Of a stretch of DNA of 64,000 nucleotides, positions 27,001 through 41,948 are shown piece by piece. A model generated the notes under the pieces. It worked only from the letters and a program-made list of their open reading frames with translations, was not told where the DNA came from and ran no database searches. The position numbers and the translations under genes were made by a program. This DNA comes from Mycolicibacterium neoaurum ATCC 25795 (GTDB taxonomy: Bacteria > Actinomycetota > Actinomycetes > Mycobacteriales > Mycobacteriaceae), in contig NZ_JMDW01000008.1 in NCBI RefSeq assembly GCF_000691525.1, positions 310,001-374,000 on the forward strand, in the 5' to 3' direction. Numbering within the stretch: the stretch's first letter is position 1; each line of letters opens with the position of its first letter.

Positions 27001-28192
27001 CTTCGACTACGCGCTGGTCGCCGGTTCTGGTGACTGGCGGGACCGCGGAATACCGCGCTGCAGCGCAGAATTCGGCCACCCGTTGATCGCGGTGGTGAAT
27101 CGGCGGGCGGGAGCGGATCTGCTTCCCGCGCACGGCGCCCTGCTCGATGTCGACGCCGAGGGTGTTCAGCTCGGCGCGCTCAAGGCCGCGGGGAACCCGA
27201 TGGCGGCAGGCGCGCTCGCCGGTGTCGACGCCGGATCGGTGGCCATGCGGCTCGTCGAGACGCATGGCAGGCACACGCCGTTCGTCATCCGGTCGGGTAT
27301 CTGCGCGGTCTCCGGTCTGCGCCACGGCGACCTGTTGGAAAACGATTCCGGCCCGGCAACCGATGCGCTGCACGGTTATCAGATCGCCACCATGCTGGCG
27401 CACCTGGACGCGGTGCAGATCCTGCACGCCGACCACGACCCCATCGGCCCCGAAGCCGAAGCGGCGCAACCGGTCTACGCGCGATACTGGCTGCACAACC
27501 GCGGCCCCGCACCACTGGGCGGGTTGCCCGCGGTCGCCCACGTGCATCCCCGGCAGGCGCAGGTGCAGCCGGGCACAGCGCTGCAGCTACGACTGACCGC
27601 CGCCAGCGACTGCACCGATGCCGCACTGCGCGGCCGGGTCCGGCTGATCTGCCCACCGCAATGGTCGGCCGACCCCGACGAAGTGACCTTCGTGTTGCCG
27701 CCGGGGGAGTACCTTGACGCCGAGGTCACCTTGGCGGTACCCGCTGCGGCGCAGCCCGGTCTGTACCCGGTGCGTGTGGAGTTGGCGCTCACCGGCGGGC
27801 GAGGTCTGCCGGCCGCGTGGCGTCAGGTGGTCGAGGATGTCTGCCTGGTCCACGTCGGCGAGGCGACTGATCAGGAGGTGCTGCGGTTGGTCGACGGGCC
27901 GAAGCAGGTGCGGGTCCGACCCGGCGGTCAGGGGCGACTGAGCGTCACCGTCGGCACCGACGCCCGCGCCGACCTCTCGGTGGAGGCGCATCTGATCAGT
28001 CCATGGGGCACCTGGGAGTGGTTGGGGCCCGCCGTGATCGGCGCGGAACTGCCGGCAGCGGGTCGGGTCACCCTGGACTTCGACGTCACCCCGCCGGCCT
28101 CGGTGGCACCGGGCCGATGGTGGGCGCTGGTCCGGGTGGCCGCGGCGGGTGCGCTGGTCTACTCGCCGGCCGTCGCGGTGGTGGTGACGTGA
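24089..28192 (+). CDS. Glycoside hydrolase family 38 alpha-mannosidase (Rv0648-like)
   Basis: About 1367 residues. The GH38 catalytic domain starts near residue 95 with 'HMISHFHYDPVWWNTQ' (zinc-binding His and Asp); the nucleophile Asp lies in 'WQLDVFGHDPQFP' near 230, and further active-site segments are 'LLTHYMPAHYAAGWW' and 'YGAHHDAITGSESDQV'. Then come a long beta-rich C-terminal region and a last 'NEW3'-like segment (about 1140-1365). It removes alpha-linked mannose, possibly from cell-envelope mannans or lipomannan, or from protein; location is uncertain because no signal peptide is seen. The ATG at 24089 is preceded by GCGGAG. Its stop overlaps the next start (GTGA), so a three-gene operon with a ROK kinase follows, suggesting mannose recovery. 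Confidence 0.85.
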   Translation: MRVTAAESTELFVGPPAAPLQLVRAHHTACAVPTPVRVSGYGIHGEAVAQPGDTYVEIPVYVDDPSPGRRHNARIGDTAFEFVVAEPGWTMHMISHFHYDPVWWNTQAAYTSLWTEDPPGACRQTNGFDLVTAHLEMARRVPEYKFVLAEVDYLKPFWDTHPEERTDLRRLIEEGRIEIMGGTYNEPNTNLTSPETAIRNIVAGIGFQRHVLGGDPATAWQLDVFGHDPQFPGMAADAGLTSSSWARGPHHQWGPMADHGDPERMQFASEFEWTAPSGRGLLTHYMPAHYAAGWWMDSAPTLADAEAETYRLFTELKKVALTRNVLLPVGTDYTPPNKWVTEIHRDWNARYTWPRFVCALPREFFAAVRDELDRTGRRASVQTRDMNPIYTGKDVSYIDTKQANRAAENSVLEAERFAVFAGVLGGVRYPQAALTKAWVQLAYGAHHDAITGSESDQVYLDLLTGWRDAWEIGRNTRDNALRLLSGAVNVPLVVWNPLAHNRTDIVTAELDHDFTGVVRDVDGTELPTLIENNRVSWLAEGVGSLGWQGYRLDTEGRGSRWEPHDGVTIGTDRHRVTVDPDRGGGVSSLITDGREWIAAGCVGNELAVYDEYPAHPQAGEGPWHLLPRGPVTTSAEHPAAVQLWRCALGERLVVTGHIGDGVSYTQTITVWHGVERIEYRTVIDEFTGSDDLLRLRWPCPVPGAMPVSEVGDAVIGRGFGLFHDGDRAVDAAVYPSTLDNPAYGWFGLSATLRVRVGEQVRAISVAELVVPDDDFDARDLMVALVRTGVTATCTVAAQPRYGDLAVDSNLPDARLAIGGPDENAFTAAVLASAPDYRHEFNRQLSATGAARVWVPAVAPLKQQWVPGADLRGERALPVLVIAGGLTALIDDIADAEIAVSQQTPAGMEPFEPATVALLNRGVPGFAVEPDGTLHTSLMRSCTGWPSGTWIDPPRRTAPDGSNFGLQHWTHTFDYALVAGSGDWRDRGIPRCSAEFGHPLIAVVNRRAGADLLPAHGALLDVDAEGVQLGALKAAGNPMAAGALAGVDAGSVAMRLVETHGRHTPFVIRSGICAVSGLRHGDLLENDSGPATDALHGYQIATMLAHLDAVQILHADHDPIGPEAEAAQPVYARYWLHNRGPAPLGGLPAVAHVHPRQAQVQPGTALQLRLTAASDCTDAALRGRVRLICPPQWSADPDEVTFVLPPGEYLDAEVTLAVPAAAQPGLYPVRVELALTGGRGLPAAWRQVVEDVCLVHVGEATDQEVLRLVDGPKQVRVRPGGQGRLSVTVGTDARADLSVEAHLISPWGTWEWLGPAVIGAELPAAGRVTLDFDVTPPASVAPGRWWALVRVAAAGALVYSPAVAVVVT

Positions 28193-28755
28193 CCGCGGCG
28201 CTGGTGGGCGGTGTCGCGATCACCGTCGCCGCAGTCGACGAAAGGGAAAAGCAACTACGAGAAGGTAATTCGGCGGCTGCGCTGCCACGGCCGGGTACCA
28301 GCGAGGGCCGGCAGCTGCGACGCTGGCTGACCCAGCTGCTGGCCGCCGAACGGGTCGTCGAACTCGAGACGGGCACCCCGGGCCACATCCCGACGCAGGA
28401 GGAGATCCTGCCCGATATGACCGCGCGCCTTGAGATCGGCAGCATCGCCGCGGCCGTCCTGAGCACGTCCGCGGGTCGGGCCGCGTTCGCCGCTGTCACC
28501 GCCCGCGTCGACGTGACCGATATCGAGATCGCCGACTACCACCGGCGCAACCCCGGCCGGTTCGGGCCACGCCGATCGGTGCCGCTGCCGCTGGATGAGG
28601 CCTATCTGCTGATCGCCGAGCACCTGCGATCGGCGGCGCAGCGGCGCGTGTTCCGACAATGGCTGGACGTCCGCACCGCCGAACTCGTGCAGCTGGCACC
28701 CGGATACGAGCACCCCGGCGATCCGCGTCAGCCCGACAACACCCACCGGCACTGA
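28189..28755 (+). CDS. SurA/PpiC-like foldase fragment-type protein of unknown function
   Basis: 188 residues. I see no catalytic motif. The stretch 'VDVTDIEIADYHRRNPGRF' followed after a short gap by 'LDEAYLLIAEHLRSAAQRRVFRQWLDVRTAELVQL' resembles the helical parts that flank a parvulin domain in SurA/PpiC foldases. The parvulin domain itself seems to be missing. The polar end 'GYEHPGDPRQPDNTHRH' is unusual. GTG at 28189 overlaps the mannosidase stop by 4 bp, and the stop overlaps the ROK kinase start by 1 bp (TGATG), so it is tightly co-translated. In M. tuberculosis Rv0649 (annotated fabD2) stands in this place; I see no acyltransferase motif here. Confidence 0.6.
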   Translation: MTAALVGGVAITVAAVDEREKQLREGNSAAALPRPGTSEGRQLRRWLTQLLAAERVVELETGTPGHIPTQEEILPDMTARLEIGSIAAAVLSTSAGRAAFAAVTARVDVTDIEIADYHRRNPGRFGPRRSVPLPLDEAYLLIAEHLRSAAQRRVFRQWLDVRTAELVQLAPGYEHPGDPRQPDNTHRH

Positions 28756-29645
28756 TGACGGTCCTCGCGATCGACATCGGTGGCACCAAGATCGCCGCCG
28801 CACTGGTCGACGGCAACACCCTGGTGCACCGGACCCAGGTGCCGACACCGCAGACCTCGGCCGAGGACGCCTGGCACGCGACGGCCGACCTGATCACGAC
28901 CACCCTCGGCGCCGGTGCCGGCGGGGCGGTCGAGGCCGTCGGCATCTCGTCGGCCGGACCGGTGGACCTCGGCGCCGGGGCGATCAGCCCGGTGAACATC
29001 GGTGTGTGGCGGGACTTCCCGATCGTGGCACGCGTCGCGGAGCTGACCGGGCTGCGCGTACGACTCGGCGGTGACGGGCTGTGTATGGCGCTCGGCGAAC
29101 ACCGGTACGGCGCGGGACGGGACGCACAGTTCGTGCTGGGCATGGTGGTCTCGACCGGTATCGGTGGGGGACTGGTGCTCGACGGCATGCCCTATGACGG
29201 CCGCACCGGCAACGCCGGGCACGTCGGGCACACGGTGATCGAGCTCGACGGGCAGCGCTGTCCGTGCGGGGGCCGCGGCTGCGTGGAGACGGTGGCCTCC
29301 GGGCCGTCGATGACCCGCTGGGCCCGCGCGCAGGGCTGGGCGGGCACCGATGCCAGAGAGCTCGCCGCGGACGTCCAACGCGATGATCCGATCGCCGTCG
29401 AGGCGTTCCGTCGCGGTGCGACCGCGGTGGCCGCGATGATCGCCTCGACCGGCGCGGTATGCGATCTGGATCTGGTGGTCATCGGCGGCGGGGTGGCCAA
29501 AGCCGGGCCGGTGCTGTTCGACCCGCTGCGCGCGGCGCTGGCCGACTACGCCGGGCTGACGTTCCTGCGCGATCTGCGGGTGGTGTCCGCCGAGCTGGGG
29601 TCGGATGCCGGGCTCATCGGGGCGGGGGTGCTGGCGATCACCTGA
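28755..29645 (+). CDS. ROK family sugar kinase (Rv0650-like)
   Basis: 296 residues. N-terminal phosphate loop 'LAIDIGGTKIAAALV', second phosphate region 'VGISSAGPVDLGAGAISP', ROK signature around 'MVVSTGIGGGLVLDGMPYDGRTGNAGHVGHTVIE', and the zinc motif 'CPCGGRGCVE' typical of glucokinase/ROK kinases. It should phosphorylate a hexose with ATP. In an operon with an alpha-mannosidase, mannose (or glucose) is the likely substrate, which is inference. ATG at 28755 shares one base with the upstream stop. Confidence 0.85.
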   Translation: MTVLAIDIGGTKIAAALVDGNTLVHRTQVPTPQTSAEDAWHATADLITTTLGAGAGGAVEAVGISSAGPVDLGAGAISPVNIGVWRDFPIVARVAELTGLRVRLGGDGLCMALGEHRYGAGRDAQFVLGMVVSTGIGGGLVLDGMPYDGRTGNAGHVGHTVIELDGQRCPCGGRGCVETVASGPSMTRWARAQGWAGTDARELAADVQRDDPIAVEAFRRGATAVAAMIASTGAVCDLDLVVIGGGVAKAGPVLFDPLRAALADYAGLTFLRDLRVVSAELGSDAGLIGAGVLAIT

Positions 29646-29689
29646 CCCGGCGTTCGGCGCTGATTTGGGCTGAGGCCGCCGGGCAGGCT

Positions 29690-29830
29690 ATCCTTCTGCA
29701 GTTCCACCGAAGACCGTAGGTCACCTGGTAACAGGTTGAAGGTCCGGGATTTCCCGGCGGCCCACGCAGGAGGACGAGGTAGAAGCATTCTTGCGCGCCC
29801 CGACCTTTCTGTGTCGGGGCGTTTGTGATT
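29690..29830 (+). ncRNA. Ribosomal protein L10 leader with attenuator
   Basis: The stretch between the ROK kinase and rplJ holds the actinobacterial L10-leader-like core 'CCGAAGACCGTAGGT' (29707-29721). Then come paired segments and a terminator-like hairpin, CGCCCCGAC-N8-GTCGGGGCG (29796-29821), followed by TTTGTG. Excess L10(L12)4 binding the leader would shut the rplJ-rplL transcript. The boundaries are approximate. Confidence 0.7.
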
Positions 29831-29878
29831 TCTGGCCCCTCATGCGGTGGACGACCCAACCATCACGAGGAGGCAAGC

Positions 29879-30409
29879 ATGGCCAAGGCTGAAAAGGCCA
29901 CCGCGGTCGCCGACATCGCCGAGAAGTTCAAGGAGGCGACGGCCACCGTCGTCACCGAGTACCGCGGCCTGACGGTGTCCAATCTTGCCGAGCTGCGCAG
30001 GTCGCTGGGCGACGGAACCACCTACACGGTTGCCAAGAACACCTTGGTCAAGCGTGCGGCTGCCGAAGCCGGCATCGAGGGTCTGGACGATCTGTTCGCC
30101 GGCCCGACCGCCATCGCGTTCATCAGCGGCGAGCCCGTTGACGCCGCGAAGGCGATCAAGAAGTTCGCCAAGGACAACAAGGCACTGGTCGTCAAGGGCG
30201 GCTACATGGACGGAAAGGCTCTTTCCGTCCATGAGGTCAACCGCATCGCCGATCTGGAATCGCGCGAGGTCCTGCTGTCCAAGCTGGCCGGCGCGCTGAA
30301 GGCGAAGCAGTCCCAGGCCGCGGCGCTGTTCGTGGCGCCCGCGTCCCAGATCGCCCGTCTGGCCGCAGCTCTGCAAGAGAAGAAGGCTGGCGAAGAAACC
30401 GCCGCCTGA
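29879..30409 (+). CDS. rplJ: 50S ribosomal protein L10
   Basis: 176 residues, normal for actinobacterial L10. '[31 protein letters not shown]' and '[25 protein letters not shown]' are the rRNA-binding N-terminal domain; the C-terminal helix near '[17 protein letters not shown]' carries the L7/L12 dimers that form the ribosomal stalk. ATG at 29879 follows ACGAGGAGG. It is preceded by an L10 leader with an attenuator hairpin and followed after 42 bp by rplL, so stalk proteins are made together and under autogenous control. Confidence 0.97.
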   Translation: MAKAEKATAVADIAEKFKEATATVVTEYRGLTVSNLAELRRSLGDGTTYTVAKNTLVKRAAAEAGIEGLDDLFAGPTAIAFISGEPVDAAKAIKKFAKDNKALVVKGGYMDGKALSVHEVNRIADLESREVLLSKLAGALKAKQSQAAALFVAPASQIARLAAALQEKKAGEETAA

Positions 30410-30451
30410 GTCCGCACATACCACCACCACCCACAGAGATAAGGAATCACC

Positions 30452-30838
30452 ATGGCAAAGCTGTCCACCGAAGAATTGCTCGACGCGTTCAAGGAAATGA
30501 CCCTGCTGGAGCTCTCTGAGTTCGTGAAGCAGTTCGAGGAGACCTTCGACGTCACCGCCGCCGCTCCGGTCGCCGTGGCCGCCGGCCCCGCCGCCGGTGC
30601 GCCCGCCGAGGCCGCCGAAGAGCAGAGCGAATTCGACGTCATCCTCGAGGGTGCCGGCGACAAGAAGATCGGCGTCATCAAGGTCGTCCGCGAGATCGTC
30701 TCCGGTCTGGGCCTGAAGGAAGCCAAGGACCTCGTCGACGGCGCGCCCAAGCCGCTGCTGGAGAAGGTCAACAAGGAAGCCGCTGACGATGCCAAGGCCA
30801 AGCTCGAGGCCGCCGGCGCCACCGTCACCGTCAAGTAG
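30452..30838 (+). CDS. rplL: 50S ribosomal protein L7/L12
   Basis: 128 residues. The N-terminal dimerisation helices '[24 protein letters not shown]' are followed by an Ala/Pro-rich flexible hinge (about residues 40-58) and the factor-binding C-terminal domain '[46 protein letters not shown]'. It forms the L10-bound stalk that recruits and stimulates elongation-factor GTPases such as the fusA and tuf products at the right of the window. A strong terminator follows 14 bp after the stop. Confidence 0.97.
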   Translation: MAKLSTEELLDAFKEMTLLELSEFVKQFEETFDVTAAAPVAVAAGPAAGAPAEAAEEQSEFDVILEGAGDKKIGVIKVVREIVSGLGLKEAKDLVDGAPKPLLEKVNKEAADDAKAKLEAAGATVTVK

Positions 30839-30851
30839 TTCACTCGCACTA

Positions 30852-30884
30852 CGGGCCGGGTCGATCATTCGACCCGGCCCGCAG
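30852..30884 (+). terminator. Strong intrinsic terminator after rplL
   Basis: A perfect 13-bp stem CGGGCCGGGTCGA / TCGACCCGGCCCG (30852-30864 and 30869-30881) with a 4-base loop, 14 bp after the rplL stop. It is followed by CAG and then CGTTT rather than a pure T run. Confidence 0.75.
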
Positions 30885-31009
30885 TCGTTTCCGTGCCTGC
30901 GCAGGGCAACCGTTCGTAGTTGCTGGAAATGCGCGTAGGTTACAGTGACTCAAGCCACAGGTGCCCCAGGCGAGTGGTAATACCCGGGCTGCAATCGGAA
31001 GGAACATGT

Positions 31010-32086
31010 ATGGGCGTCCAAATCGACGTGAACAACCTGAGCAAGTCGTTCGGGTCGTCGAAGATCTGGGAAGACGTCACGATGTCGATTCCCGCAGGTG
31101 AGGTCAGCGTTCTGCTGGGCCCCTCGGGTACGGGTAAGTCGGTGTTCCTGAAGTCGCTGATCGGTCTGCTGCGGCCTGAGCGCGGCTCGATCATCATCGA
31201 CGGCACGAACATCCTGGAGTGCTCGGCCAAGGAGCTCTACGAGATCCGCACCCTGTTCGGTGTGCTGTTCCAGGACGGTGCGCTGTTCGGCTCGATGAAC
31301 ATCTATGACAACACCGCCTTCCCGTTGCGTGAGCACACGAAGAAGAGCGAGTCCGAGATTCGCAACATCGTCATGGAAAAGCTCGAGCTCGTCGGTATGC
31401 CCAACGACGGGCACAAGTTCCCCGGTGAGATCTCCGGTGGTATGCGCAAGCGTGCCGGCCTGGCCCGCGCGCTGGTGCTGGACCCGCAGATCATCCTGTG
31501 CGACGAGCCGGACTCCGGTCTGGACCCGGTCCGTACCGCCTATCTCTCGCAGTTGCTGATCGATATCAACGCCCAGATCGACGCGACGGTGCTGATCGTG
31601 ACGCACAACATCAACATCGCCCGTACGGTGCCCGACAACATCGGCATGCTGTTCCGCAAGCAGCTGGTGATGTTCGGCCCGCGCGAGGTGCTGCTGACCT
31701 CCGAAGAGCCGGTGGTCAAGCAGTTCCTCAACGGTCGCCGTATCGGTCCGATCGGTATGTCCGAGGAGAAGGACGAGGCGACCGCGGCCGCCGAGCAGGC
31801 CATGCTGGAGCAGGGGCAGCACGACGGTGGTGTCGAGGAGATCGAGGGTGTGCCGCCGCAGCTTTCGGCCACCCCCGGCATGCCCGAACGTAAGGGTGTG
31901 GCCCGTCGTCAGGCTCGTGTGCGCGAGATCCTGCACACGCTGCCGCCGGCCGCCCAGGAGGCCATCCGCGACGACCTGGAGGGCACCCACCAGTACGCCT
32001 CGCACGAGCCCGGCCACGTTGCGGCGCGTCCGCACAACCAGGAGGACGACGCCCCGACGCAGTCCATCCCGGTGAGCAACCAGTAG
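31010..32086 (+). CDS. mkl: Mce-transporter ATPase Mkl (MceG)
   Basis: 358 residues, close to the 359 I recall for M. tuberculosis Rv0655. ABC ATPase motifs: Walker A 'GPSGTGKS', Q-loop 'VLFQDGALFGSMN', signature 'ISGGMRKRAGLARAL' and Walker B 'ILCDEPDSGLDP', with the H-loop in 'VTHNINIA'. A C-terminal extension of about 100 residues, acidic and proline-rich, is typical of actinobacterial MceG. It powers Mce lipid/sterol importers encoded elsewhere. ATG at 31010 has AAGGAA 8 bases upstream; the open frame to 30920 is not supported. In M. tuberculosis Rv0653c and Rv0654 lie between rplL and mkl; they are absent here. Confidence 0.92.
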   Translation: MGVQIDVNNLSKSFGSSKIWEDVTMSIPAGEVSVLLGPSGTGKSVFLKSLIGLLRPERGSIIIDGTNILECSAKELYEIRTLFGVLFQDGALFGSMNIYDNTAFPLREHTKKSESEIRNIVMEKLELVGMPNDGHKFPGEISGGMRKRAGLARALVLDPQIILCDEPDSGLDPVRTAYLSQLLIDINAQIDATVLIVTHNINIARTVPDNIGMLFRKQLVMFGPREVLLTSEEPVVKQFLNGRRIGPIGMSEEKDEATAAAEQAMLEQGQHDGGVEEIEGVPPQLSATPGMPERKGVARRQARVREILHTLPPAAQEAIRDDLEGTHQYASHEPGHVAARPHNQEDDAPTQSIPVSNQ

Positions 32087-32097
32087 AACCTGATCCG

Positions 32098-32140
32098 ACA
32101 AAGAAACCGCGCGGGCTGTCGCCCGGGCGGTTTCTTTGTC
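32098..32140 (+). terminator. Intrinsic terminator after mkl
   Basis: AAAGAAACCG-cg-CGGGC-tgtc-GCCCG-gg-CGGTTTCTTT: a long stem whose right arm ends in TTTCTTTGT. It starts about 14 bp after the mkl stop. Confidence 0.85.
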
Positions 32141-32149
32141 GTGGCCGGA

Positions 32150-32217
32150 CGCAATGTTCCGCTGACAGCTCCGTCGCGGATATATGGGCACGACGCGGCT
32201 GTCAGCGGAACATTGCG
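32150..32217. repeat. 68-bp hairpin element with 20-bp perfect arms
   Basis: Left arm CGCAATGTTCCGCTGACAGC (32150-32169) and right arm GCTGTCAGCGGAACATTGCG (32198-32217) are exact complements around a 28-base loop, which itself can pair CGTCG with CGACG. No T run follows. GACGCAATG at its left edge is shared with the 58-bp DUF559-linked palindromes, so it may be a solo relative. Confidence 0.85.
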
Positions 32218-32541
32218 CCGAGCAAATCTGAAAACTCCACAGCCGACACGGCCTTATCTCTTGACGGACGGAGGCAAACGGGCCAGTCTGTTGGGCAGCA
32301 ATGTATGAGGAAGAGTGCAGGATCCAGACGCCAGCCAGCGCCGGATGCACCCCATACATGCCGTGGTTGAGGAATGCGCCATGTTCCGCTATTGTTGGAC
32401 GTTGCGCTGGCTGCATCCTGCCCACCCTTCTGTGCACCTGACATCGTGGACCTAGCCTGAGCCCTGCTCAGCGATCTAGACGCGTGCCGTGGTTCCCCGA
32501 AGATTCGGGCTTGAGAGCCAGCCGAACCGATGCAGATATAG

Positions 32542-36036
<3,495 letters not shown>

Positions 36037-36049
36037 TTAGTATTTCTAG

Positions 36050-40027
<3,978 letters not shown>

Positions 40028-40038
40028 TTCGTTTCGGA

Positions 40039-40072
40039 GAAGGCCCTCGGGATTCGTCCCGGGGGCCTTTTT
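40039..40072 (+). terminator. Intrinsic terminator of the rpoBC operon
   Basis: AAGGCCCTCGGGA-ttcg-TCCCGGGGGCCTTTTT: a 13-bp stem with one mismatch ending in a T5 run, just after the rpoC stop. Confidence 0.9.
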
Positions 40073-40088
40073 CGTGCCCGGGTGCCGG

Positions 40089-40144
40089 CGAATTTGAATC
40101 GTCGTCGGAAACTTGGGCGACTTTCCGCAGCGGTTTCACACTCG
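40089..40144. repeat. 56-bp degenerate palindrome, copy B1 (contains DUF559 stop)
   Basis: On the gene strand it begins CGAGTGTGAA and ends TTCAAATTCG, with inner arms CGGAAA/TTTCCG. The DUF559 stop codon occupies bases 7-9. It shares the 15-base core TGAATCGTCGTCGGA, and about 34 of 56 positions in all, with copy B2 in direct orientation. Confidence 0.7.
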
Positions 40145-40975
40145 GCGCTGCCACGCGTCACCGAGTCGGATCAGGACGCTGTCCTCAGTGTCGGCGGCCG
40201 TGACCCGGATGATGGTCCAGCCCTGATGCGTCAGCTCTTCGAGGCGGTGGATATCGCGCTCATAGGTCAACGGGTCGCTCTGGTGATGCCGCCCTTCGTA
40301 TTCCATACCGATCCGGCGGTCGATCCAGCCGAGGTCGACGCGGGCGAATTCGTAGCCGTACCGATCGCGGATGCGGACCTGGGTCTGTGGACGTGGATAA
40401 CCGGCGCGGATGACGACCAACCGTAGCCAGGTCTCGCGCGGTGACTCCGCTCCGGCGTCCACGAGGTCGAGGATTGCGGGTGCCCCGCGCAGCCCGCGCC
40501 TGCCCGGATACCGGGCCATCAGCTTCTGCACGGCTGTCAGGTCGAGCCGTGTCGTGTGGGCCAGCGCGTCGAGCGCAGCGACCGCCCGGTCCGGCGGGTA
40601 TCGGCAGGCGATATCGAGTGCGGCCCGCGCCGGTGTGCACGTTGGCATCCCGCGTATCTCGACGATCTCGTCGTCCGCGATCCGATCGGCCCAGGTGTGG
40701 ATACCCCGCGGTGGGCGACGGTTGGCGTGTATCAATTCTGCGGGGCGATGGGCGTCGACCCACTTCGCGCGATGCAGGGCAGCCGCCGAGTTGCCTGCGA
40801 CGATGGCGCGGCGCCGGGACCACAGCCACGCGGCCTCGGCGCGCAGAGCCGCGGTCAACGCGATGTCCCTCTGGAGGTAGACGTTGGGATAGAGGGCGTC
40901 ATGGTGAGTCCGTAACGAGTGGGCCGTCACCCTGCCTTGCGCGACGGCGTCGCTACCGAGAAACGGTCTGCTCAT
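40136..40975 (-). CDS. DUF559 domain protein (Vsr-like/PD-(D/E)XK nuclease fold)
   Basis: 279 residues, a paralogue of the protein at 21030-21884. They share the start layout, 'SAAALH.AKWV', 'AALDIACR', 'DAGAESPRETWLRL', 'GYPRPQTQV' and the nuclease pattern 'ARVDLGWIDRRIGMEYEGRHH', with candidate ligands Asp214, Glu225 and Glu227 plus His230/231. The N-terminal half is an AbiEi-like winged-helix region. Nicking or cleavage of DNA is suggested by fold only. ATG at 40975 is chosen by alignment with the paralogue; the open frame reaches 41956 but runs antisense through the end gene. The last codons, CGA GTG TGA, begin palindrome B1. Confidence 0.75.
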   Translation of the reverse strand: MSRPFLGSDAVAQGRVTAHSLRTHHDALYPNVYLQRDIALTAALRAEAAWLWSRRRAIVAGNSAAALHRAKWVDAHRPAELIHANRRPPRGIHTWADRIADDEIVEIRGMPTCTPARAALDIACRYPPDRAVAALDALAHTTRLDLTAVQKLMARYPGRRGLRGAPAILDLVDAGAESPRETWLRLVVIRAGYPRPQTQVRIRDRYGYEFARVDLGWIDRRIGMEYEGRHHQSDPLTYERDIHRLEELTHQGWTIIRVTAADTEDSVLIRLGDAWQRRV

Positions 40976-41030
40976 CGACCCAGTCTCGGGCCGCCCAGGT
41001 TGTGAGACCTCTGAGAGATCTGCCGCGCGC

Positions 41031-41086
41031 CGAGTGTGAATCGTCGTCGGACTTTCGGCGGGAACACCGCAACAGATGCACATTCG
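41031..41086. repeat. 56-bp degenerate palindrome, copy B2
   Basis: Plus strand begins CGAGTGTGAA and ends TGCACATTCG; the ends match as an inverted repeat at 8 of 10 positions. It lies 55 bp upstream of the DUF559 start and 51 bp before the end gene. Direct repeat partner: 40089-40144. Confidence 0.7.
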
Positions 41087-41137
41087 ACGTGACGCCGCCC
41101 CCGTAGGCCCGTCGGTGCGCGCGCCTAGACTGGCCGC

Positions 41138-41887
41138 GTGCTCATCGGATCGCATGTGAACCCCGACGACCCGCTGGCCGCGGCCGCCGACGAGAACGCC
41201 GACGTGGTGCAGTTCTTCCTCGGTAACCCGCAGAGCTGGAAGAAACCCAAGCCCCGCGAGGATGCCGAAGCCCTCAAGGCCGCGGCCGTCCCGCTGTACG
41301 TACACGCGCCGTACCTGATCAACGTGGCTTCGGCGAACAACCGGGTGCGCATCCCGTCCCGCAAGATCCTGCAGGACACCTGCGATGCCGCCGCCGAGAT
41401 CAACGCGACCGCGGTGATCGTGCACGGCGGGCACGCCGACGACAACGACATGGAGGCCGGGTTCGAGCGCTGGGCCAAGGCGCTGGACTACCTGGAGACC
41501 GACGTGCCGGTGTACCTGGAGAACACCGCGGGCGGCGACCATGCGATGGCGCGTCATTTCGACACCATCGGCCGGTTGTGGGAACGCATCGGCGACAAGG
41601 GGATCGGGTTCTGCCTGGACACATGCCACGCATGGGCGGCCGGTGAGGCACTCATCGACGCGGTCGACCGGATCAAGGCCATCACCGGCCGCATCGATCT
41701 GGTGCATTGCAACGACTCCCGCGACGCGGCCGGCTCCGGCGCCGACCGGCACGCCAACTTCGGTACCGGGCAGATCGATCCCGACCTGCTGGTGGCCGTC
41801 GTGAAGGCCGCCGATGCCCCGGTGATCTGCGAGACGTCCGAGGACGGCCGCAAGGATGACATCGCGTTTCTGCGCGACAACATCTGA
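41138..41887 (+). CDS. nfo: Deoxyribonuclease/endonuclease IV
   Basis: 249 residues, close to M. tuberculosis End (Rv0670). It is a TIM-barrel AP endonuclease with the metal ligands expected in '[12 protein letters not shown]', '[11 protein letters not shown]', '[13 protein letters not shown]', '[12 protein letters not shown]', '[26 protein letters not shown]' and '[13 protein letters not shown]'. It cuts the DNA backbone 5' of abasic sites in base-excision repair, using three zinc ions. GTG start at 41138. It stands directly beside palindrome B2 and divergent from the DUF559 gene. Confidence 0.93.
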   Translation: MLIGSHVNPDDPLAAAADENADVVQFFLGNPQSWKKPKPREDAEALKAAAVPLYVHAPYLINVASANNRVRIPSRKILQDTCDAAAEINATAVIVHGGHADDNDMEAGFERWAKALDYLETDVPVYLENTAGGDHAMARHFDTIGRLWERIGDKGIGFCLDTCHAWAAGEALIDAVDRIKAITGRIDLVHCNDSRDAAGSGADRHANFGTGQIDPDLLVAVVKAADAPVICETSEDGRKDDIAFLRDNI

Positions 41888-41948
41888 CACCACACCGCAA
41901 CCTCGGGCAAACGCCGGGTGACCAGCAGGTGAACTAGGCTCCCGTAAC

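Larger units (their letters stand above)
40089..41086 (-). mobile_element. Putative DUF559 nuclease cassette B, bounded by palindromes
   Basis: A 998-bp unit with the same plan as cassette A: palindrome, 55-bp spacer, DUF559 gene, palindrome holding the stop codon. It lies between rpoC and end, where M. tuberculosis has the unrelated Rv0669c. The copies have diverged, so this cassette looks older than A. Mobility is inference. Confidence 0.45.

Noticed and set aside
32150..32217. Reading the 68-bp hairpin as a second terminator of mkl
   Set aside because: A good terminator already stands at 32098-32140, and this hairpin has a 28-base loop and no T run.
30950..32437. 495-residue minus-strand frame across mkl and its downstream region
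   Set aside because: Runs opposite to the clear ABC ATPase gene and through its terminator; low-complexity product.
41073..41092. Similarity of the B2 edge (GATGCACATTC) to the first bases of the DUF559 gene at 21030
   Set aside because: Orientation relative to the gene differs and the match is short; probably chance.
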